64,000 bases of DNA, from contig NW_025408675.1 in the NCBI RefSeq assembly GCF_020360975.1, forward strand, positions 186,001 to 250,000, in the 5' to 3' direction. This document shows, in pieces, positions 1 through 13,900 of this stretch. Below the pieces are notes generated by a model, which saw only the letters and a list, made by a program, of their open reading frames with translations, did not search any database and was not told where the DNA came from. This stretch comes from Hirsutella rhossiliensis. Lineage: Eukaryota > Ascomycota > Sordariomycetes > Hypocreales > Ophiocordycipitaceae. The translations under genes were made by a program, and so were the position numbers. How positions within the stretch are numbered: position 1 is the stretch's first letter; each line of letters starts with the position of its first letter.

Positions 1-1417
1 AATCGAGGCTTTTAGAGGTCCTAAAAGAGAGTCTTTATTAGCTTCTACTATAGGGGTATTTATAGAGGTTAAAATTACCTCTAAATCCTTAGACGTTTAT
101 ATAGGGGTCGGAGCCCTAGAAAGGTCTATAAGGTCGATATCTAGGTCTATATTTTCTTACGAAGCTATATTTAAGACCTTATTACTATCTTCTAAATCGG
201 ACTCTAGCTCGGTAATTCGAGCCTTCCTTCTTTTATTAGTAGTAGAAATACTACTAAAAGGGGATTTCTTCCTAGAAGAAAAAGAAGAAGAAGATTTTCT
301 CTTTTTAGAAATTCGAGTCCTATTATCCCTTTTTCCTTTATTTAATACCTAATAAGTAGGAGCCTTATTCGGGTATAATTTATAATAATTTACTATAAAA
401 TGCCCTGGTTTTTTATATTCCTTATAATAAGGAGTATCTATAGAATTTCTATAGGATTTCTAAGGCTTCCTTTATATTAAGAAGGTTTTCTCTAAAGATT
501 CGTCTATATCCTCTATTCTTCTAGCTTCGTCTAAAAGACTAGCTATAAGGGTTTCGAGGGTAAACGCTATAGAATTATACCTAAGGCTCTACGTAATATT
601 TATAATATAGCTTCTAAATTCCTTATTAAGGCAATTAAGAATCCATGCTATAAGAATAACTTCTAGAATTTCTATATTACGGGATTTTAAATCCTCGTAG
701 ATTTCCTTTACCTTATAAAGGTATTTCTCTAAATTAAAGTCCGAGGGACTAAGATTAAAGAGCTGCTTAATAAGTAGATAATTCGACGAAAAGTTCGACG
801 GATTATATAGCTTTTTAAGCTTATCCTACGCTTCTTTAGCATTTTTTAGATGCCGAATTTATATTAAGGGACTATCTTTAACTTAAAGGAATATTATAGA
901 TAAAGCCTCCGTAGTCTATATATAATTTACTTGCTCTAGAGCAGTAATAAGCTTTTCTTTTATAAGGATAGCTTCTATCCTCGTAGTCTATAAGGTATAA
1001 TTTGAATTTCCCTGTAAATTCGTATTCTTTCTATCTACCTATTTTATATAAATTCGGTATTATTTCGTTCGTAGGGATCGAGAAGTCTAAACGGGAGTTT
1101 AAGAGCGTAGGAAGGTAAAAGAAGTTAGGGGGAATTTCGAAAGGAATTTTAATTAAATATTTCGACGAGGAATTTTAAAGGTATAAGTAGTTAATTTCCT
1201 AGCTTAAAAGGAGTAAGCCGGGCTTATAACCTCTTAAGGTATATAAGCAAAAGCGGAATTTTAGGAAATTAAGGAATTACGTAAGACTACGTAATAGAGG
1301 GGAAGAAGGAGTATAAGGTAGGATTTTTAACGGAATTTATTAGTAGTATATTAGTATATAGAAGAGGTATTAAAGTTAATAATTCTTACTCTATCTACTA
1401 GCGGACATACTATCTTA
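1..1417 (-). mobile_element. Ty1/copia-type retrotransposon remnant (gag part), RIP-mutated
   Basis: Read on the minus strand, about 1,010 down to 1 gives a stop-interrupted gag-like protein. It has a helical region typical of copia gag (a stretch reading NPSNFSSNYLLIKQLF near 800-750), then a zinc knuckle near 430-350 in which CX2C..GHFIVNC can still be read although the cysteine codons are mutated TGY to TAY. The next part runs off the left edge, so protease, integrase and reverse transcriptase, if present, lie outside. About 1,010-1,417 is AT-rich and non-coding and sits where the 5' LTR or leader would be; I could not define LTR ends. TpA is in great excess, so the copy is inactive. The class rests on the zinc-knuckle context and is fairly but not fully certain. 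Confidence 0.6.
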
Positions 1418-4400
1418 TATTTTTTTTATTTATATTATTACTCGTATATAGCCTCTAGGGCTATAGTAAGGCTAATAGGGGCCTAGGCCCCTATTAGTAG
1501 TCCTAGCTAGCTATAGAGCCCGGGGGCTTATAACTAATTAGGGAAAGGGTAGCTATAAAGGCAAAGATAAAGGAAAGGTTAATCTAGTTCCTCCTACGCG
1601 GTGTTTTTCCCCCCTAAGGGCCCTAGGGCCCCTAGGTTACTCTTTTTCGAGCTACTTAGCCGTTCCTATCTCTATTTTAGCTAAGAAGGTTAAAAGGGCT
1701 TCCCTTCCTTCCTTAGTGCTATAGAGAAAAGGTAGGCTAAGGGCCTCCTTTCGTCCCTTCGAGGCCCGGTATAGGACCTCTCTTTCCCTCCTATAGTTCG
1801 GGCACCTTAGGATAAGGTGCCTAGCCGTATGCCTTCCTTAGCCGCAGCGGTAGTCGTCTCGGCCTACCTTATTAACCCTCTTTAAGAAGGATAATAGGAA
1901 GCCGGCCCTAAGGAGAAGTTAGTAGTAGGCCGAAAGGGTCGGCCTAGGCCTTCTTATAAGGTCCTTTTCCGGGCTAAAGGCTAAACGGGGGGTCTTTCGA
2001 ATAGACGTATAGTACTTACCTAAGCCTTTAGCCTTAGGGCCTTTAGCTGCCTCGGCAGCCTAGAGGCCCTTCTAGTAGTCCTTAGTAGCTTATCGGACCT
2101 TTCTTTATAGGTAGCTAATAGAGACTATAGGGGTCCCTTACGTAGGGGCCCCTAGGCCTCTATTAGCTAGCTAGTCGGCTAGCTCGTTACCGAAGATCCT
2201 TAGGTAGCTAGGGCACTAGTATAGCTATATATTATAGAAGGCCTCTAGGTTTATTAAGAGCCTTCTAATACGTATAGCTAGGTCCGAGTAGCCTTTAGCC
2301 TTTTATATAGTAGCTTAGCTATCTATAAAGATATAAGCCTTTATAGGGGGGTTAAGGGGGCTAGACCTTAGAGGCCGAGGCCTCTTAGCTAAGTCCTCTA
2401 GGACCCTTAGTATCGCGAATAGCTCTACGTCGGCTACTTCGATAGAGGGCCTTAGGTTCTTATAGTACGCCTTAATAGGCCTATTTTCTAGGCCTATCTT
2501 ATAGAAGGAGTAAGCTTTGGTCTCTATAGGGGACCCCTTAAAGCACCCCTTAGAGCTATCGGTATAGAAGACTAAGGGCTATAGCCCGAAGTCTTCTAGG
2601 CTAGCTAGGTTAGCTAAGAGGCGTTAGTGCTACTTCTTAGCTAGAGGCTTAAGGGCCTCTATTATCGTAATAGAGGCCTTAAGCTCTAGAGCCTACGGGG
2701 GCTCCTAGCTAGCTTTCCTTCTTTCTAAGCTATAGTTAGGCCCTATAATAGCTACTAGGCCTTTAAGGAGGCGGAAGAGTTACGTATAGGGCCTAATATA
2801 GCTTAGGGCTCCTAGGTTAGAGCCCGAGTTAGTAAGGTCGTCCTATACGGCTAGGTTATAAGCCTGCCTTATAGGGTAATTCGGTAGGAGGTATAGGGTT
2901 CGAAGGGTATAGGAGAGGCATACCTTTTTAAACTATACCTCTAGTAGTAGGAGGGCTGCTTTAGCTTTTAGGGCCTTAATAGGGGATCCTTTAAAGGCCC
3001 CTAGGACTTTTAAGAGGGCCTAGTTCTAAAGCCTTTAAAAGGGCTTTATTAGGCTCCTAGGGGTCTTAGACCCCCTATACTAAAGCTAGGCCCTATAGTC
3101 TACTATCGAGGTTATATAGGCCTAGTAGAGCTGCCTCGAAGCTCTAAACGATAGGCCTCTTTATATAAAGACTAAGTAGGATAGCCCTTCGAAGGCAGCT
3201 TATATAAAGGCTACCTTCTTTTCGATATATTATTTAAATAGGAGCTTAAAGTTAAAGAAGACCCCTAGCTACCGTACCTTATAAGGGCTTCGCTTCGAAA
3301 AATAGGCCTCCTACCTTTATACCCTCTAAAATAGGCTACCTTTGCCTACTAAAGTAGATAAGTTCTATCTTAGAGGGGCCGAAATAGACCCCTTAGTCCT
3401 TAGCTTATTTAAATAGGTTAGCAGATATAGCTTCTAGCTACCGGACGTTCTTCTTAGCCGAGGTCGACGTTATAGAGATACTAAAATCGTCTATATAGTA
3501 TAGCTAGTACCCCTTAGCCGCTAGTATCCCCCTTACGTATAAGAGGAATAGTATAGGGCTAATAGGGGACCCTTAGGGTACCCCTATTACTAGGTCCGTT
3601 AGGGGCTAGGTTTGCCCTTCGAAGGCTAGCTAGATCTTCCTTTTAGTAAGGAAGTAGTCTACCTAGCTTATAAGGGCCTTAGGGAGGTTTAATTCCCTTA
3701 GGACCCTTATAAGCTATTCCTTCGATATAAAGTTAAAGGCGCCTTTTATATCTAATAAGAGGGTGCTAGTAATAGCCTTCTTATTAGACTCTTGCTTCTT
3801 TTAGACGTAGTATAGAAAGAGGAAGGCTATATCGATAGCTAACCGCTGTTTTCGTCCCCCTAGCTATATAGGGTTTAGAAGCCCGGCCGTATTAGCTAAG
3901 TAGCTTAGCTAGGTAGCGTATAGCTTTTTAAGGACCTTCCCTAAGTAGTTAAGTAAACTTATAACCCTATAGGCTTTAAGGATAGTATAGTCTAGCTTAT
4001 TTTACTTAGGGAGTATAATTCCTATAGCTTCCTTCTATACCTTAGGGTAGTATCCTTAGTTAAATAGGGCTTTATAGGCCCTATTAAAGACCGTAGGAAT
4101 AACCTTATAAGCGTATTAAATAGGAAGGAAGCTAAGGGAGTCCGGGCTAGGGGCTTTCTTATTAAAAGAGCTAACGATAGCCCTTTTAATCTTAGGGTCC
4201 ATTAGCTCCTACTAGTCCTACTTAGCCGTGCCCTTACTGCCTATAAGGCCTAGGGGCTCTTCTTTTTCTAGGCTCTAGGGGGGGCTAGGGGGGCTAAGGC
4301 TAGGGTCTAGGGTCGGAAAAAGGGTCGTTAGGAAGGCCTTAAATTTTTCTATAAAGGTATTAGCTTTTACCTCTATCCCTTCTTTTATATACGAGATACT

Positions 4401-7275
4401 TAGAAGGGTAGGGTTAGCTTTAGCCTTAGTATAGGAAAAGGCCGTAAAGACGTCCTTTCCTACTACTTCTACTAGGAAGCTCTCTTAGTATTGCTTTTTA
4501 GCAGCCCTAATAGCGTACTTAAAGCTATTTCCGGCCTCTATAAAGCTCTTCTAGCTCTCCTCGTCCTAGGCTAGCCTATAAGCCTATTAAGCTAGGCTTA
4601 GGGCTTTCTAAAGGGAGGTTAGCTCGTCGGTCTACTAGGGTTTAGATCCTTTATAGGGCCTCTTTTTCGGTATCGCTACGTTAGAGGCCTCTATAAGGGT
4701 TCTTATTAAAAGGGAGGCTATTCCCTCTAAGTCGTCTCGTTTTATAGCCCTCTCTATAGCTATAAGGAGGTCTTATTCCTTCTTAGCTAAGTATTCCGAG
4801 AAGGCCTTTTAGTTTACTTTCCTATAGTTATAGGTAGTAGGCCTAGCTAATAGGGGCCTATTAAGGCCCCTTAAGCTAGCTTTAAAGGTTATAAGCTTAT
4901 AGTCTAAGCCTATAGCCTCTAAGAAGCGGAAGTTAGCCTAGGTTAGTTACTTAAAGGGGCTATAGAAAGCGAGGTCTATAACCGAGGTCCCTTTTAAGCC
5001 TTCCCTCTAATAGGTGCCTTAGGCCTTAGAGGATTCCGTAGACGGGTTCTACTAAGGGTAGTATAGGTTAAAGTCCCCTGCTAATAGAAAGGGCTATTAT
5101 AGGAGCTAGGCAGTTAGCAATAGCCTTTCTATTATAAGGGGCCCTTACCGGCCTTAGCTAGCTAGGGCCCCTTTAGCCTCTTTTTCGTTATATAGGTTAA
5201 TAAGGGTAAACGGCTTAGCGCCTTCTACCCTTATAGCTTATATATTAGGATCGTAAAAGAGGTCGAAGCTAGGGCTAGCTTTTATCTAGGCTTCCTTCCT
5301 CTTATAAGCTATAACCCTAAGCCTCCTATCGAGCTTAGGAAAGTTAGTAAAGGGGATAGGGGTTATAACGTTATAGGCCGGATATTATATAGTGATATAG
5401 CTATTATCGATCTTATAGAGGTAAGGCTCTTATAATAAGATAAGGTCTGCTTTTATTTCTAGGGCCTACTTTAGGATCGATAGGTTAGCTATTTCCTACC
5501 TATTAGTATTATACTATATAATACTAATAGGGTCGTAGTTAGGCCTAGGAGGCCTAGGGGGCTTCGGGGGCCCTATAGGCGTAAGGGGGCTAAGGCTATT
5601 AGGCATTAGTTATTCCCTTATAGACTCCATATTATACCTTATTAGTCGTAAGGTATTCTCCCTTATAGTTATAGTATAAGACCTTAAAGTAAAAACACCC
5701 TTAGCTAGCCTTATAGCTAGGGCAGCTATAATCCCTAGTTAGGTGCTTTTCCGGGTAAAAGGCATACTTAATAAGCTGCCGGCAGGTCTAAGGGTTATAG
5801 CTAAAGGAAAGGCATCTATAGTACTACGTATATATAGTATATTCCTTATAGGCCTCGACTCGAAGCTATAGGCCTGCTATATAGAGGCCTTTTTTCCGGT
5901 ATTTAGCCCTTATAGCCTCCGAAGGGACTGCGAAGACGACGGACCCTGTCTTTTACGTTAGGCCTAGGGTGCTTAGCTACCTAGGCTGCCCTTAGATATC
6001 GATCCCGCTAAAGGTCTTAGCCTTTATAGTAAAGATATCGAGGATAGGGGTCTCTAAGAGGTTAGGGACGCTCCGGGCTACTAGCTTAGTCTAGCTAGTA
6101 AGAAGGTCGGCCGATTCGATAGGCAGTCCCTTAAAGTATAGGGACTACTTATTCCGCTACTCTAGAAGTTTCTTCGCTATATAAGGGGCTTTTATCGTTA
6201 TATCTATATTACCTTTATTTAAAGTCGATAGAGCTAATATAGCTAGCTCCCCTATAGCCTTATTAAGCTTATTATAAAGAGTAATAGGGTTAATAGTCGG
6301 CGTTAGCGATCCCTTTTTTAACTTTAGGATAAGCTAGAAGTCCTCCTTTACGTTCCTCTTAGCCGGGGCCCTAGCCGGAGCCTTAGCCGGGGCCTTAGCT
6401 AGGGCCTTAGCCGGGGTCTTAGCCGGGGCCTTAGGCGCCTTCTTTACGGCGACTATAGCCTACGAGCTAGCTTTAAGATTTCCTTTTATAGCCTTAGGCT
6501 GCTAGGCGGCCTTAGCTAGTACGGGGGCTATTACGGGGGCTGTTATAGGGGCTGTTAGCGGTCTAGGGTCCCTATAGCTACCTTTTCGAGCCCTTTTATA
6601 AGGGTCTTATAAAAGGGTTCGATTTTTTAGGCTTCCTTAAGGGCCTAGAGGGCCTATTAAAGGAAGCCCTAAGCCCGGTCCCTTAAGAAGGGGTGCTAGG
6701 GCTAGGGCTAGGGCTGCTATTACTATAGGCGTTAGTATATAAGCTAGGTAGGCGTAGGGCTAATAAGGCTACTAAGAGCAGCCCTCTTTTATCCCTTTAC
6801 TTACTTAAGGGGCTGGTTTAGCTAGAAGTAGCTAGCCTAAGGCAGGGATAGGCTAGGCTTAAAGATATTAGTCTTAGGCCTGCTAGGCCCGCTAGGCTAG
6901 ATCGGGCTAGTAGCCTAGGTAGGTACTAAGCTTATTTCGTTATCTTTTATCTCGATATCCTCTTAGCAAGGGCGTTAGCCTTCTAAGGCTTCTTCTAAGC
7001 GGGCCCTAGCCTCGGGTCCTAGGTCGGGTCCGGGCTTAGTTACGTTTATAGGGGGTACGTATTAGTTAGCGAGGGCGGGGAAGGGTTTTCTACCTATATA
7101 GGGGAAAACCTAGCCTAGCTCGCTATCTTCGGCAGCATATTACGCACCCGCTAGTAGCTACGCGAGGCTATACTTAGGGGGGCGTAATATACTATTTACG
7201 AGGGTTCTAAGCATATGCTTTTTTCGTATTTTAGGCTTAGTTTTAAAAAGTTAGCTAAAAAGATATAATAATGTT
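1418..7275 (-). mobile_element. Tad1/I-type LINE, near full-length copy A, RIP-inactivated
   Basis: This copy lies on the minus strand, with its 3' A-tail (T-run on the plus strand) at about 1,418-1,430 and its 5' end near 7,272. Going 5' to 3', ORF1 (about 7,100-5,650) carries a proline/alanine-rich part and zinc knuckles. ORF2 (about 5,620-1,620) carries an endonuclease/exonuclease/phosphatase domain at its start, a reverse transcriptase with the [Y]IDDFSI catalytic motif near 3,500-3,480, an RNase H domain (TDGS-type motif near 2,570) and a cysteine/histidine-rich tail. RNase H in a non-LTR element fits the I/Tad1 group. Compared with copy C (7,967-13,987) most CpA, TpG and many CpG have become TpA, and no reading frame of any length survives. 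Confidence 0.8.
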
Positions 7276-7966
7276 TTTTCTACTAAGGTTTAGATCCCTT
7301 ATAGGGCCTCTTTTTCGGTATCGCTACGTTAAAGGCCTCTATAAAGGTTCTTATTAAAAGGGAGGCTATCCCCTCTAAGTTGTCTTATTTTATAGCCCTC
7401 TCTATAGCTATAAGGAGGTCCTATTCCTTATTAGCTAGGTATTCCGAGAAGGCCTTTTAGTCTACTTTCCTATAGTTATAGGTAGTAAGCCTAGCTAATA
7501 AGGGCCTATTAGGGCCCCTTAAGCTAGCTTCGAAGGCTATAGGCTTATAGTCTAAGCCCGTAGCCTCTAAGAAGCGGAAGTTAGCCTAGGTTAGTTACTT
7601 AAAGGGGCTATAGAAAGCGAGGTCTATAACCGAGGTCCCTTTTAAGCCTTCCCTTTAGTAGGTGCCTTTTATAGCTACCGTAAGGTCCGTTAGCAAGGAG
7701 GCCTTATAGCGGTCGAGCTAGCTAATAAGGGCTTCTACCTTACGGGCCTTAGAAGATTCTATAAACGGGTTCTACTAAGGGTAGTATAGGTTAAAGTCCC
7801 CTACTAATAGAAAGGGCTATTATAGGAGCTAGGCAGTTAGTAGTAGCCTTTCTATCGTAAGGGGCCCTTACCGGCCTTAGCTAGCTAGGGCCCTTTTAGC
7901 CTCTTTTTCGTTATATAAGTTAATAAGAGTAAATAGCTCGGCGCCTTCTACCCTTATAGCCTATAT
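7276..7966 (-). mobile_element. LINE copy B, 3'-side half of an element split by copy C
   Basis: A 0.7-kb piece of ORF2 of the same LINE family, corresponding to copy A about 4,640-5,240. It stops abruptly at the 13-bp sequence TTATAGCCTATAT (7,954-7,966). That sequence is repeated at 13,988-14,000, where the element resumes. It is therefore one half of an older copy that was cut in two by the insertion of copy C. Its low-coordinate edge adjoins the 5' end of copy A. It is heavily RIP-mutated and non-coding. Confidence 0.8.
7954..7966. repeat. 13-bp target-site duplication, left copy (LINE copy C)
   Basis: TTATAGCCTATAT, identical to 13,988-14,000. Placing the two outer flanks together restores the order seen uninterrupted in copy A near 5,228-5,250, which shows that this is the duplication made when copy C inserted. 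Confidence 0.9.
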
Positions 7967-10900
7967 TTTTTTTTATCATTACTCGCATGCAGCCTCTAGG
8001 GCCATGGCGAGGCTAATAGGGGCCTAGGCCCCTATTAGCAGTCCTAGCTAGCTATAGAGCCCGGGGGCTTATACCTAATTAGGGAAAGGGTAGCTATAAA
8101 GGCAAAGACAAAGGAAAGGTTAATCTAGTTCCTCCCACGCGGTGTTTTTCCCCCCTAAGGGCCTAAGGGCCCCTAGGTTACTCTTTTTCGAGCCACTTAG
8201 CCGTTCCTATCTCTGTTTTAGCTAAGAAGGTTAGAAGGGCTTCCCTTCCTTCCTTAGTGCTATAGAGAAGAGGTAGGCTAAGGGCCTTCTTCCGTCCCTT
8301 CGAGGCCCGGTAAAGGACCTCTCTTTCCCTCCTATAGTTCGGGCACCTTAGGATAAGGTGCCTAGCCGTGTGCCTTCCTTGGCCGCAGCGGCAGTCGTCT
8401 CGGCCTACCTTATTAACCCTCTTTAAGAAGGATAATAGGAAGCCGGCCCCGAGGAGAAGTTGGTAGTAGGCCGAAAGGGTCGGCCTAGGCCTTCCTATAA
8501 GGTCCTTTTCCGGGCTAAAGGCTAAGCGGGGGGTCTTTCGAATAGACGTATAGTGCTTGCCTAAGCCTTTAGCCTTAGGGCCTTTAGCTGCCTCGGCAGC
8601 CCAGAGGCCCTTCTAGTAGTCCTTAGCCGCTTGTCGGACCTTTCTTCGTAGGTAGCTAATAGAGACTATAGGGGTCCCTTGCGTAGGGGCCCCTAGGCCT
8701 CTCTTAGCTAGCTGGTCGGCTAGCTCGTTACCGAAGATCCCTAGGTGGCTAGGGCACCAGTGTAGCCGTATATTATAGAAGGCCTATAGGCTGGTTAAGA
8801 GCCTTCTAATACGTATAGCGAGGTCCGAGTAGCCCTTAACCTTTCGTATAGCGGCTTGGCTATCTATAAAGATATAAGCCTCTATAGGGGGGTTAAGGGG
8901 GCTAGACCTTAGAGGCCGAGGCCTCTTAGCTAGGTCCTCTAGGACCCTTAGTATCGCGAATAGCTCTGCGTCGGCTACTTCGATAGAGGGCCCTAGGTTC
9001 TCGTAGTGCGCCTTACTAGGCCTATTTTCTAGGCCTATCTCGTAGAAGGAGCAGGCGTTGGTCTCTATAGGGGACCCCTTAGGGCACCCCTTAGAGCCGT
9101 CGGTATAGAAGACTAAGGGCCGTAGCCCGAAGTCTTCTAGGCTAGCTAGGTTAGCTAAGAGGCGTTGGTGCTGCTTCTTAGCTAGAGGCTTAGGGGCCTC
9201 TATTATCGTAATAGAGGCCTTAGGCTCTAGAGCCCACAGGGGCTCCCAGCTAGCTTTCCTTCTTTCTAAGCTATAGTTAGGCCCTATAATAGCTACTAGG
9301 CCTTTAAGGAGGCGGAAGAGTTACGTATAGGGCCTAATATAGCTTAGGGCTCCTAGGTTAGAGCCCGAGTTAGTAAGGTCGTCCTATACGGCTAGGTTAT
9401 AAGCCTGCCTTATAGGGTAATTCGGTAGGAGGTATAGGGTTCGAAGGGTATAGGAGGCATACCTTTTAAACTATACCTCTAGTAGTAGGAGGGCTGCTTT
9501 AGCTTTTAGGGCCTTAATAGGGGATCCTTTAAAGGCCCCTAGGACTTTTAAGAGGGCCTAGTTCTAAAGCCTTTAAAAGGGCTTTATTAGGCTCCTAGGG
9601 GTCTTAGGCCCCCTATACTAAAGCTGGGCCCCGTAGTCTGCTATCGAGGTCACGCAGGCCTAGTAGAGCTGCCTCGAAGCTCTAAACGATAGGCCTCTTT
9701 GTATAGAGACTAGGCGGGATAGCCCTTCGAAGGCAGCTTGTGCGGAGGCTACCTTCTTTTCAATGTATTGTTTAAATAGGAGCTTAGAGTCGAAGAAGAC
9801 CCTTAGCCACCGTACTAAGGGCTTCGCTTCGAAAAATAGGCCTCCTACCTTTATACCCTCTAAAATAGGCTGCCTTTGCCTACTAAAGTAGATAAGTTCC
9901 GTCTTAGAGGGGTCGAAACAGACCCCTTGGTCCTTAGCTTGTTTAAATAGGTTAGCAGCTATAGCTTCTAGCTGCCGGACGTTCTTCTTAGCCGAGGTCG
10001 ACGTTATAGAGATGCTAAAATCGTCTATATAGGATAGCTGGTACCCCTTAGCCGCTAGTATCCCCCTTACGTATAAGAGGAATAGTATAGGGCTAATAGG
10101 GGACCCTTGGGGTACCCTATTGCTAGGTCCGTTAGGGCTGGGTTTGCCCTTCGAAGGCTAGCTGGATCTTCCTTTCGGTAAGGAAGTGGTCTACCTAGCT
10201 TATAAGGGCCTTAGGGAGGTTTAATTCCCTTAGGACCCTTATAAGCTGTTCCTTCGATACGAAGTCGAAGGCGCCTTTTATATCTAATAAGAGGGTGCTA
10301 GTAATAGCCTTCTTATTAGACTCCTGCTTCTTTTAGACGTAGTGTAGAAGGAGGAAGGCCGTGTCGATAGCTGACCGCTGTTTTCGTCCCCCTAGCTGCG
10401 TAGGGTTTAGAAGCCCGGCTGTATTAGCTAAGTAGCTTAGCCGGGTAGCGTATAGCTTGAGGACCTTCCTAAGCAGTTAAGTAGACTTATAACCCTATAG
10501 GCTTTAGGGATAGTATAGTCTAGTTTATTTTGCTTAGGGAGTATAATTCCTATAGCTTCCTTCCACGCCTTAGGGTGGTATCCTTGGTTAAATAGGGCTT
10601 TATAGGCCCTATTAAAGACCGTAGGAATAACCTTATAAGCGTATTAAATAGGAAGGAAGCTAAGGGAGTCCGGGCTAGGGGCTTTCTTATTAAAAGAGCT
10701 AACGATAGCCCTTTTAATCTTAGGGTCCATTAGCTCCTACTAGTCCTACTTAGCCGTGCCCTTACTGCCTATAGGGCCCGGGGGCTCTTCTTTTTCTAGG
10801 CTCTAAGGGGGCTAGGGGGCTAGGCTAGGTCCGGGGTCGGAAAAAGGGTCGTTAGGAAGGCCTCGCATTTTTCCGTAAAGGTATTAGCTTTTACCTCTAT

Positions 10901-13900
10901 CCCTTCTTTTATGTACGAGATACTCGGAAGGGTAGGGTTAGCTTTAGCCTTAGTATAGGAAAAGGCCGTAAAGACGTCCTTTCCTACTACTTCTACTAGG
11001 AAGCTCTCCCAGTGTTGCTTTTTAGCAGCCCTAATAGCGTAGTTAAAGCTATTTCGGGCCTCTATAAAGCTCTTCTGGTTCTCCTCGTCCTGGGCTAGCC
11101 TATAAGCCCGTTGGGCTAGGCTTAGGGCTTTCCGAAGGGAGGTTAGCTCGTCGGTCCACCAGGGTTTAGATCCCTTATAGGGCCTCTTTTTCGGTATCGC
11201 TGCGTTAGAGGCCTCTATAAGGGTTCTTATTAGAAGGGAGGCTATCCCCTCTAAGTCGTCTCGTTTTATAGCCCTCTCTATAGCTATAAGGAGGTCCTGT
11301 TCCTTCTTAGCTAGGTGTTCCGAGAAGGCCTTCCAGTCTGCTTTCCTATAGTTATAGGTAGCAGGCCTAGCTAATAGGGGCCTATTAGGGCCCCTTAAGC
11401 TAGCTTCGAAGGCTATAGGCTTATAGTCTGAGCCCGTAGCCTCTAAGAAGCGGAAGTTAGCCTAGGTTAGTTGCTTAAAGGGGCTATAGAAAGCAAGGTC
11501 TATAACCGAGGTCCCTTTTAAGCCTTCCCTTTAGTAGGTGCCTTCTATAGCTACCGTAAGGTCCGTTAGTAAGGAGGCCTTATAGCGGTCGAGCCAGCTA
11601 ATAAGGGCTTCTGCCTTACGGGCCTTAGAGGATTCCGTAGACGGGTTCCACCGGGGGTAGTGTAGGTTAAAGTCCCCTGCTAGTAGAAAGGGCTGCTGTG
11701 GGAGCTAGGCTATTAGTAGCAGCCTTTCTATCGTAAGGGGCCCTTGCCGGCCTTGGCTAGCTAGGGCCCCTTTAGCCTCTTTTTCGTTATATAGGTTAAT
11801 AAGGGTAAACGGCTCGGCGCCTTCTACCCTTATAGCCTATATATCGGGATCGCAAAAGAGGTCGAAGCTAGGGCTAGCTTCTATCTGGGCTTCCTTCCTC
11901 TTATAAGCTATAACCCTAGGTCTCCTATCGAGCTTAGGAAAGTCGGTAGAGAGGATAGGGGTTATAATATTATAGGCCGGATGCTATATAGGGATATAGC
12001 TATTATCGATCTTATAGAGGTAAGGCTCTTGCAATAAGATAAGGTCCGCTCTTATTTCTAGGGCCTACTCTAGGATCGATAGGTTCGCTGTTTCCTGCCT
12101 ATTAGTATTATGCTGTATAATACTAATAGGGTCGTAGTTAGCCTAGGGGCCTAGGGGCTTCGGGGCCCTATAGGCGTAAGGGGCTAAGGCTGTTAGGCAT
12201 TAGTTATTCCCTTATAGACTCCGCATTGCACCTTATTAGTCGTAAGGTGTTCTCCCTTACAGTTATAGCATTAGGCCTTAAAGTGAGAGCACCCTTAGCT
12301 AGCCTTGTAGCTAGGGCAGCTATGATCCCTAGTTAGGTGCTTTTCCGGGCAAAAGGCACACCTAATAAGCTGCCGGCAGGTCCGGGGGTTATAGCCGAAG
12401 GAAAGGCATCTATAGCACTGCGTGCGTATAGTATATTCCTTATAGGCCTCGACTCGAAGCCATAGGCCTGCTATATAGAGGCCTTTTTTCCGGCATTCGG
12501 CCCCTATAGCCTCTAAAGGGACTGCGAAGACGACGGACCCCGTCTTTTGCGTTGGGCCTAGGGTGCCTAGCTACCTAGGCTGCCCTAGGATATCGATCCC
12601 GCTAAAGGTCTTAGCCTCTGCGGCGAAGATGTCGAGGATAGGGGTCTCTAGGAGGTTAGGGACGCTCCGGGCTACTAGCTTAGTCCAGCTAGTAGGAAGG
12701 TCGGCCGATTCGATAGGCAGTCCCTTAAAGCATAGGGACTACTTATTCCGCTGCTCTAGAAGTTTCTTCGCTATATAAGGGGCTTTTATCGTTATAACTA
12801 TATTACCTCTATTCGAAGTCGATAGAGCTAATATAGCTAGTTCCCCTATAGCCTTATTAAGCTCGTTACGAAGAGCAATAGGGTTAATAGTCGGCGTTAG
12901 CAATCCCTTCTTTAGCTTTAGGATAAGCTGGAAGTCCTCTTTTGCGTTCCTCTTAGCCGGGGCCCTAGCCGGAGCCTTAGCCGGGGCCCTAGCCGGGGCC
13001 TTAGCCGGGGTCTTAGCCGGGGCCTTAGGCGCCTTCTTTGCGGCGACCTTAGCCCACGAGCTAGCTTCGAGATTTCCTTTCGTAGCCTTAGGCTGCTAGG
13101 CGGTCTTAGGCTGGTGCGGGGGCTGTTGCGGGGGCTGTTGCGGGGGCTGTTGGCGGTCCGGGGTCCCTATAGCTGCCTTTTCGAGCCCTTCTATAAGGGT
13201 CTTATAAAAGGGTTCGATTTTTTAGGCTTCCTTAAGGGCCCAGAGGGCCTATTAAAGGAAGCCCTGGGCCCGGTCCCTTAGGAAGGGGTGCTGGGGCTAG
13301 GGCTGGGGCTGCTGTTGCTATAGGCGTTGGAGTGTAAGCCGGGTAGGCGTAGGGCTAATAGGGCTACTAAGAGCAGCCCTCTTTCGTCCCTTTACCTACT
13401 TAAGGGGCTGGTTTGGCTGGAAGTGGCTAGCCCGAGGCAGGGATAGGCTAGGCCTAAAGATACTAATCTTAGGCCCGCTAGGCCCACTAGGCTAGATCGG
13501 GCTAGTAACCTAGGTAGGTACTAGGCTTATTTCGTTATCTTCTATCTCGATATCCTCTTAGCCTTGGTCTTGGTCGCGGGCTTTAGGCTTCCCTTCCGGG
13601 GTCCTTAAAGGGCGTTAGCCTTCTAAGGCTTCTTCTAAGCGGGCCCTAGCCTCTAGGGTGCTTATTTCGTCCCCTATATTAAAGGGGGTCGAATAGGCCC
13701 GCCTAGGGCCTAGGCCGGGGTCCTAGGTCGGGTCCGGGCTTGGTTGCGTTTGCGGGGGGTACGTATTAGTCAGCGAGGGCGGGGAAGGGTTTTCCACCCG
13801 TACGGGGGAAAACCTAGCCTAGCTCGCTATCTTCGGCAGCATATTACGCACCCGCTAGTAGCTGCGCGAAGCTGCACTTAGGGGGGCGTAATATGCTATT

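Noticed and set aside
12563..12778. 71-codon open frame on the plus strand inside LINE copy C
   Set aside because: It runs antisense to the ORF1/zinc-knuckle region of the LINE and has no protein-like pattern; it is open by chance.
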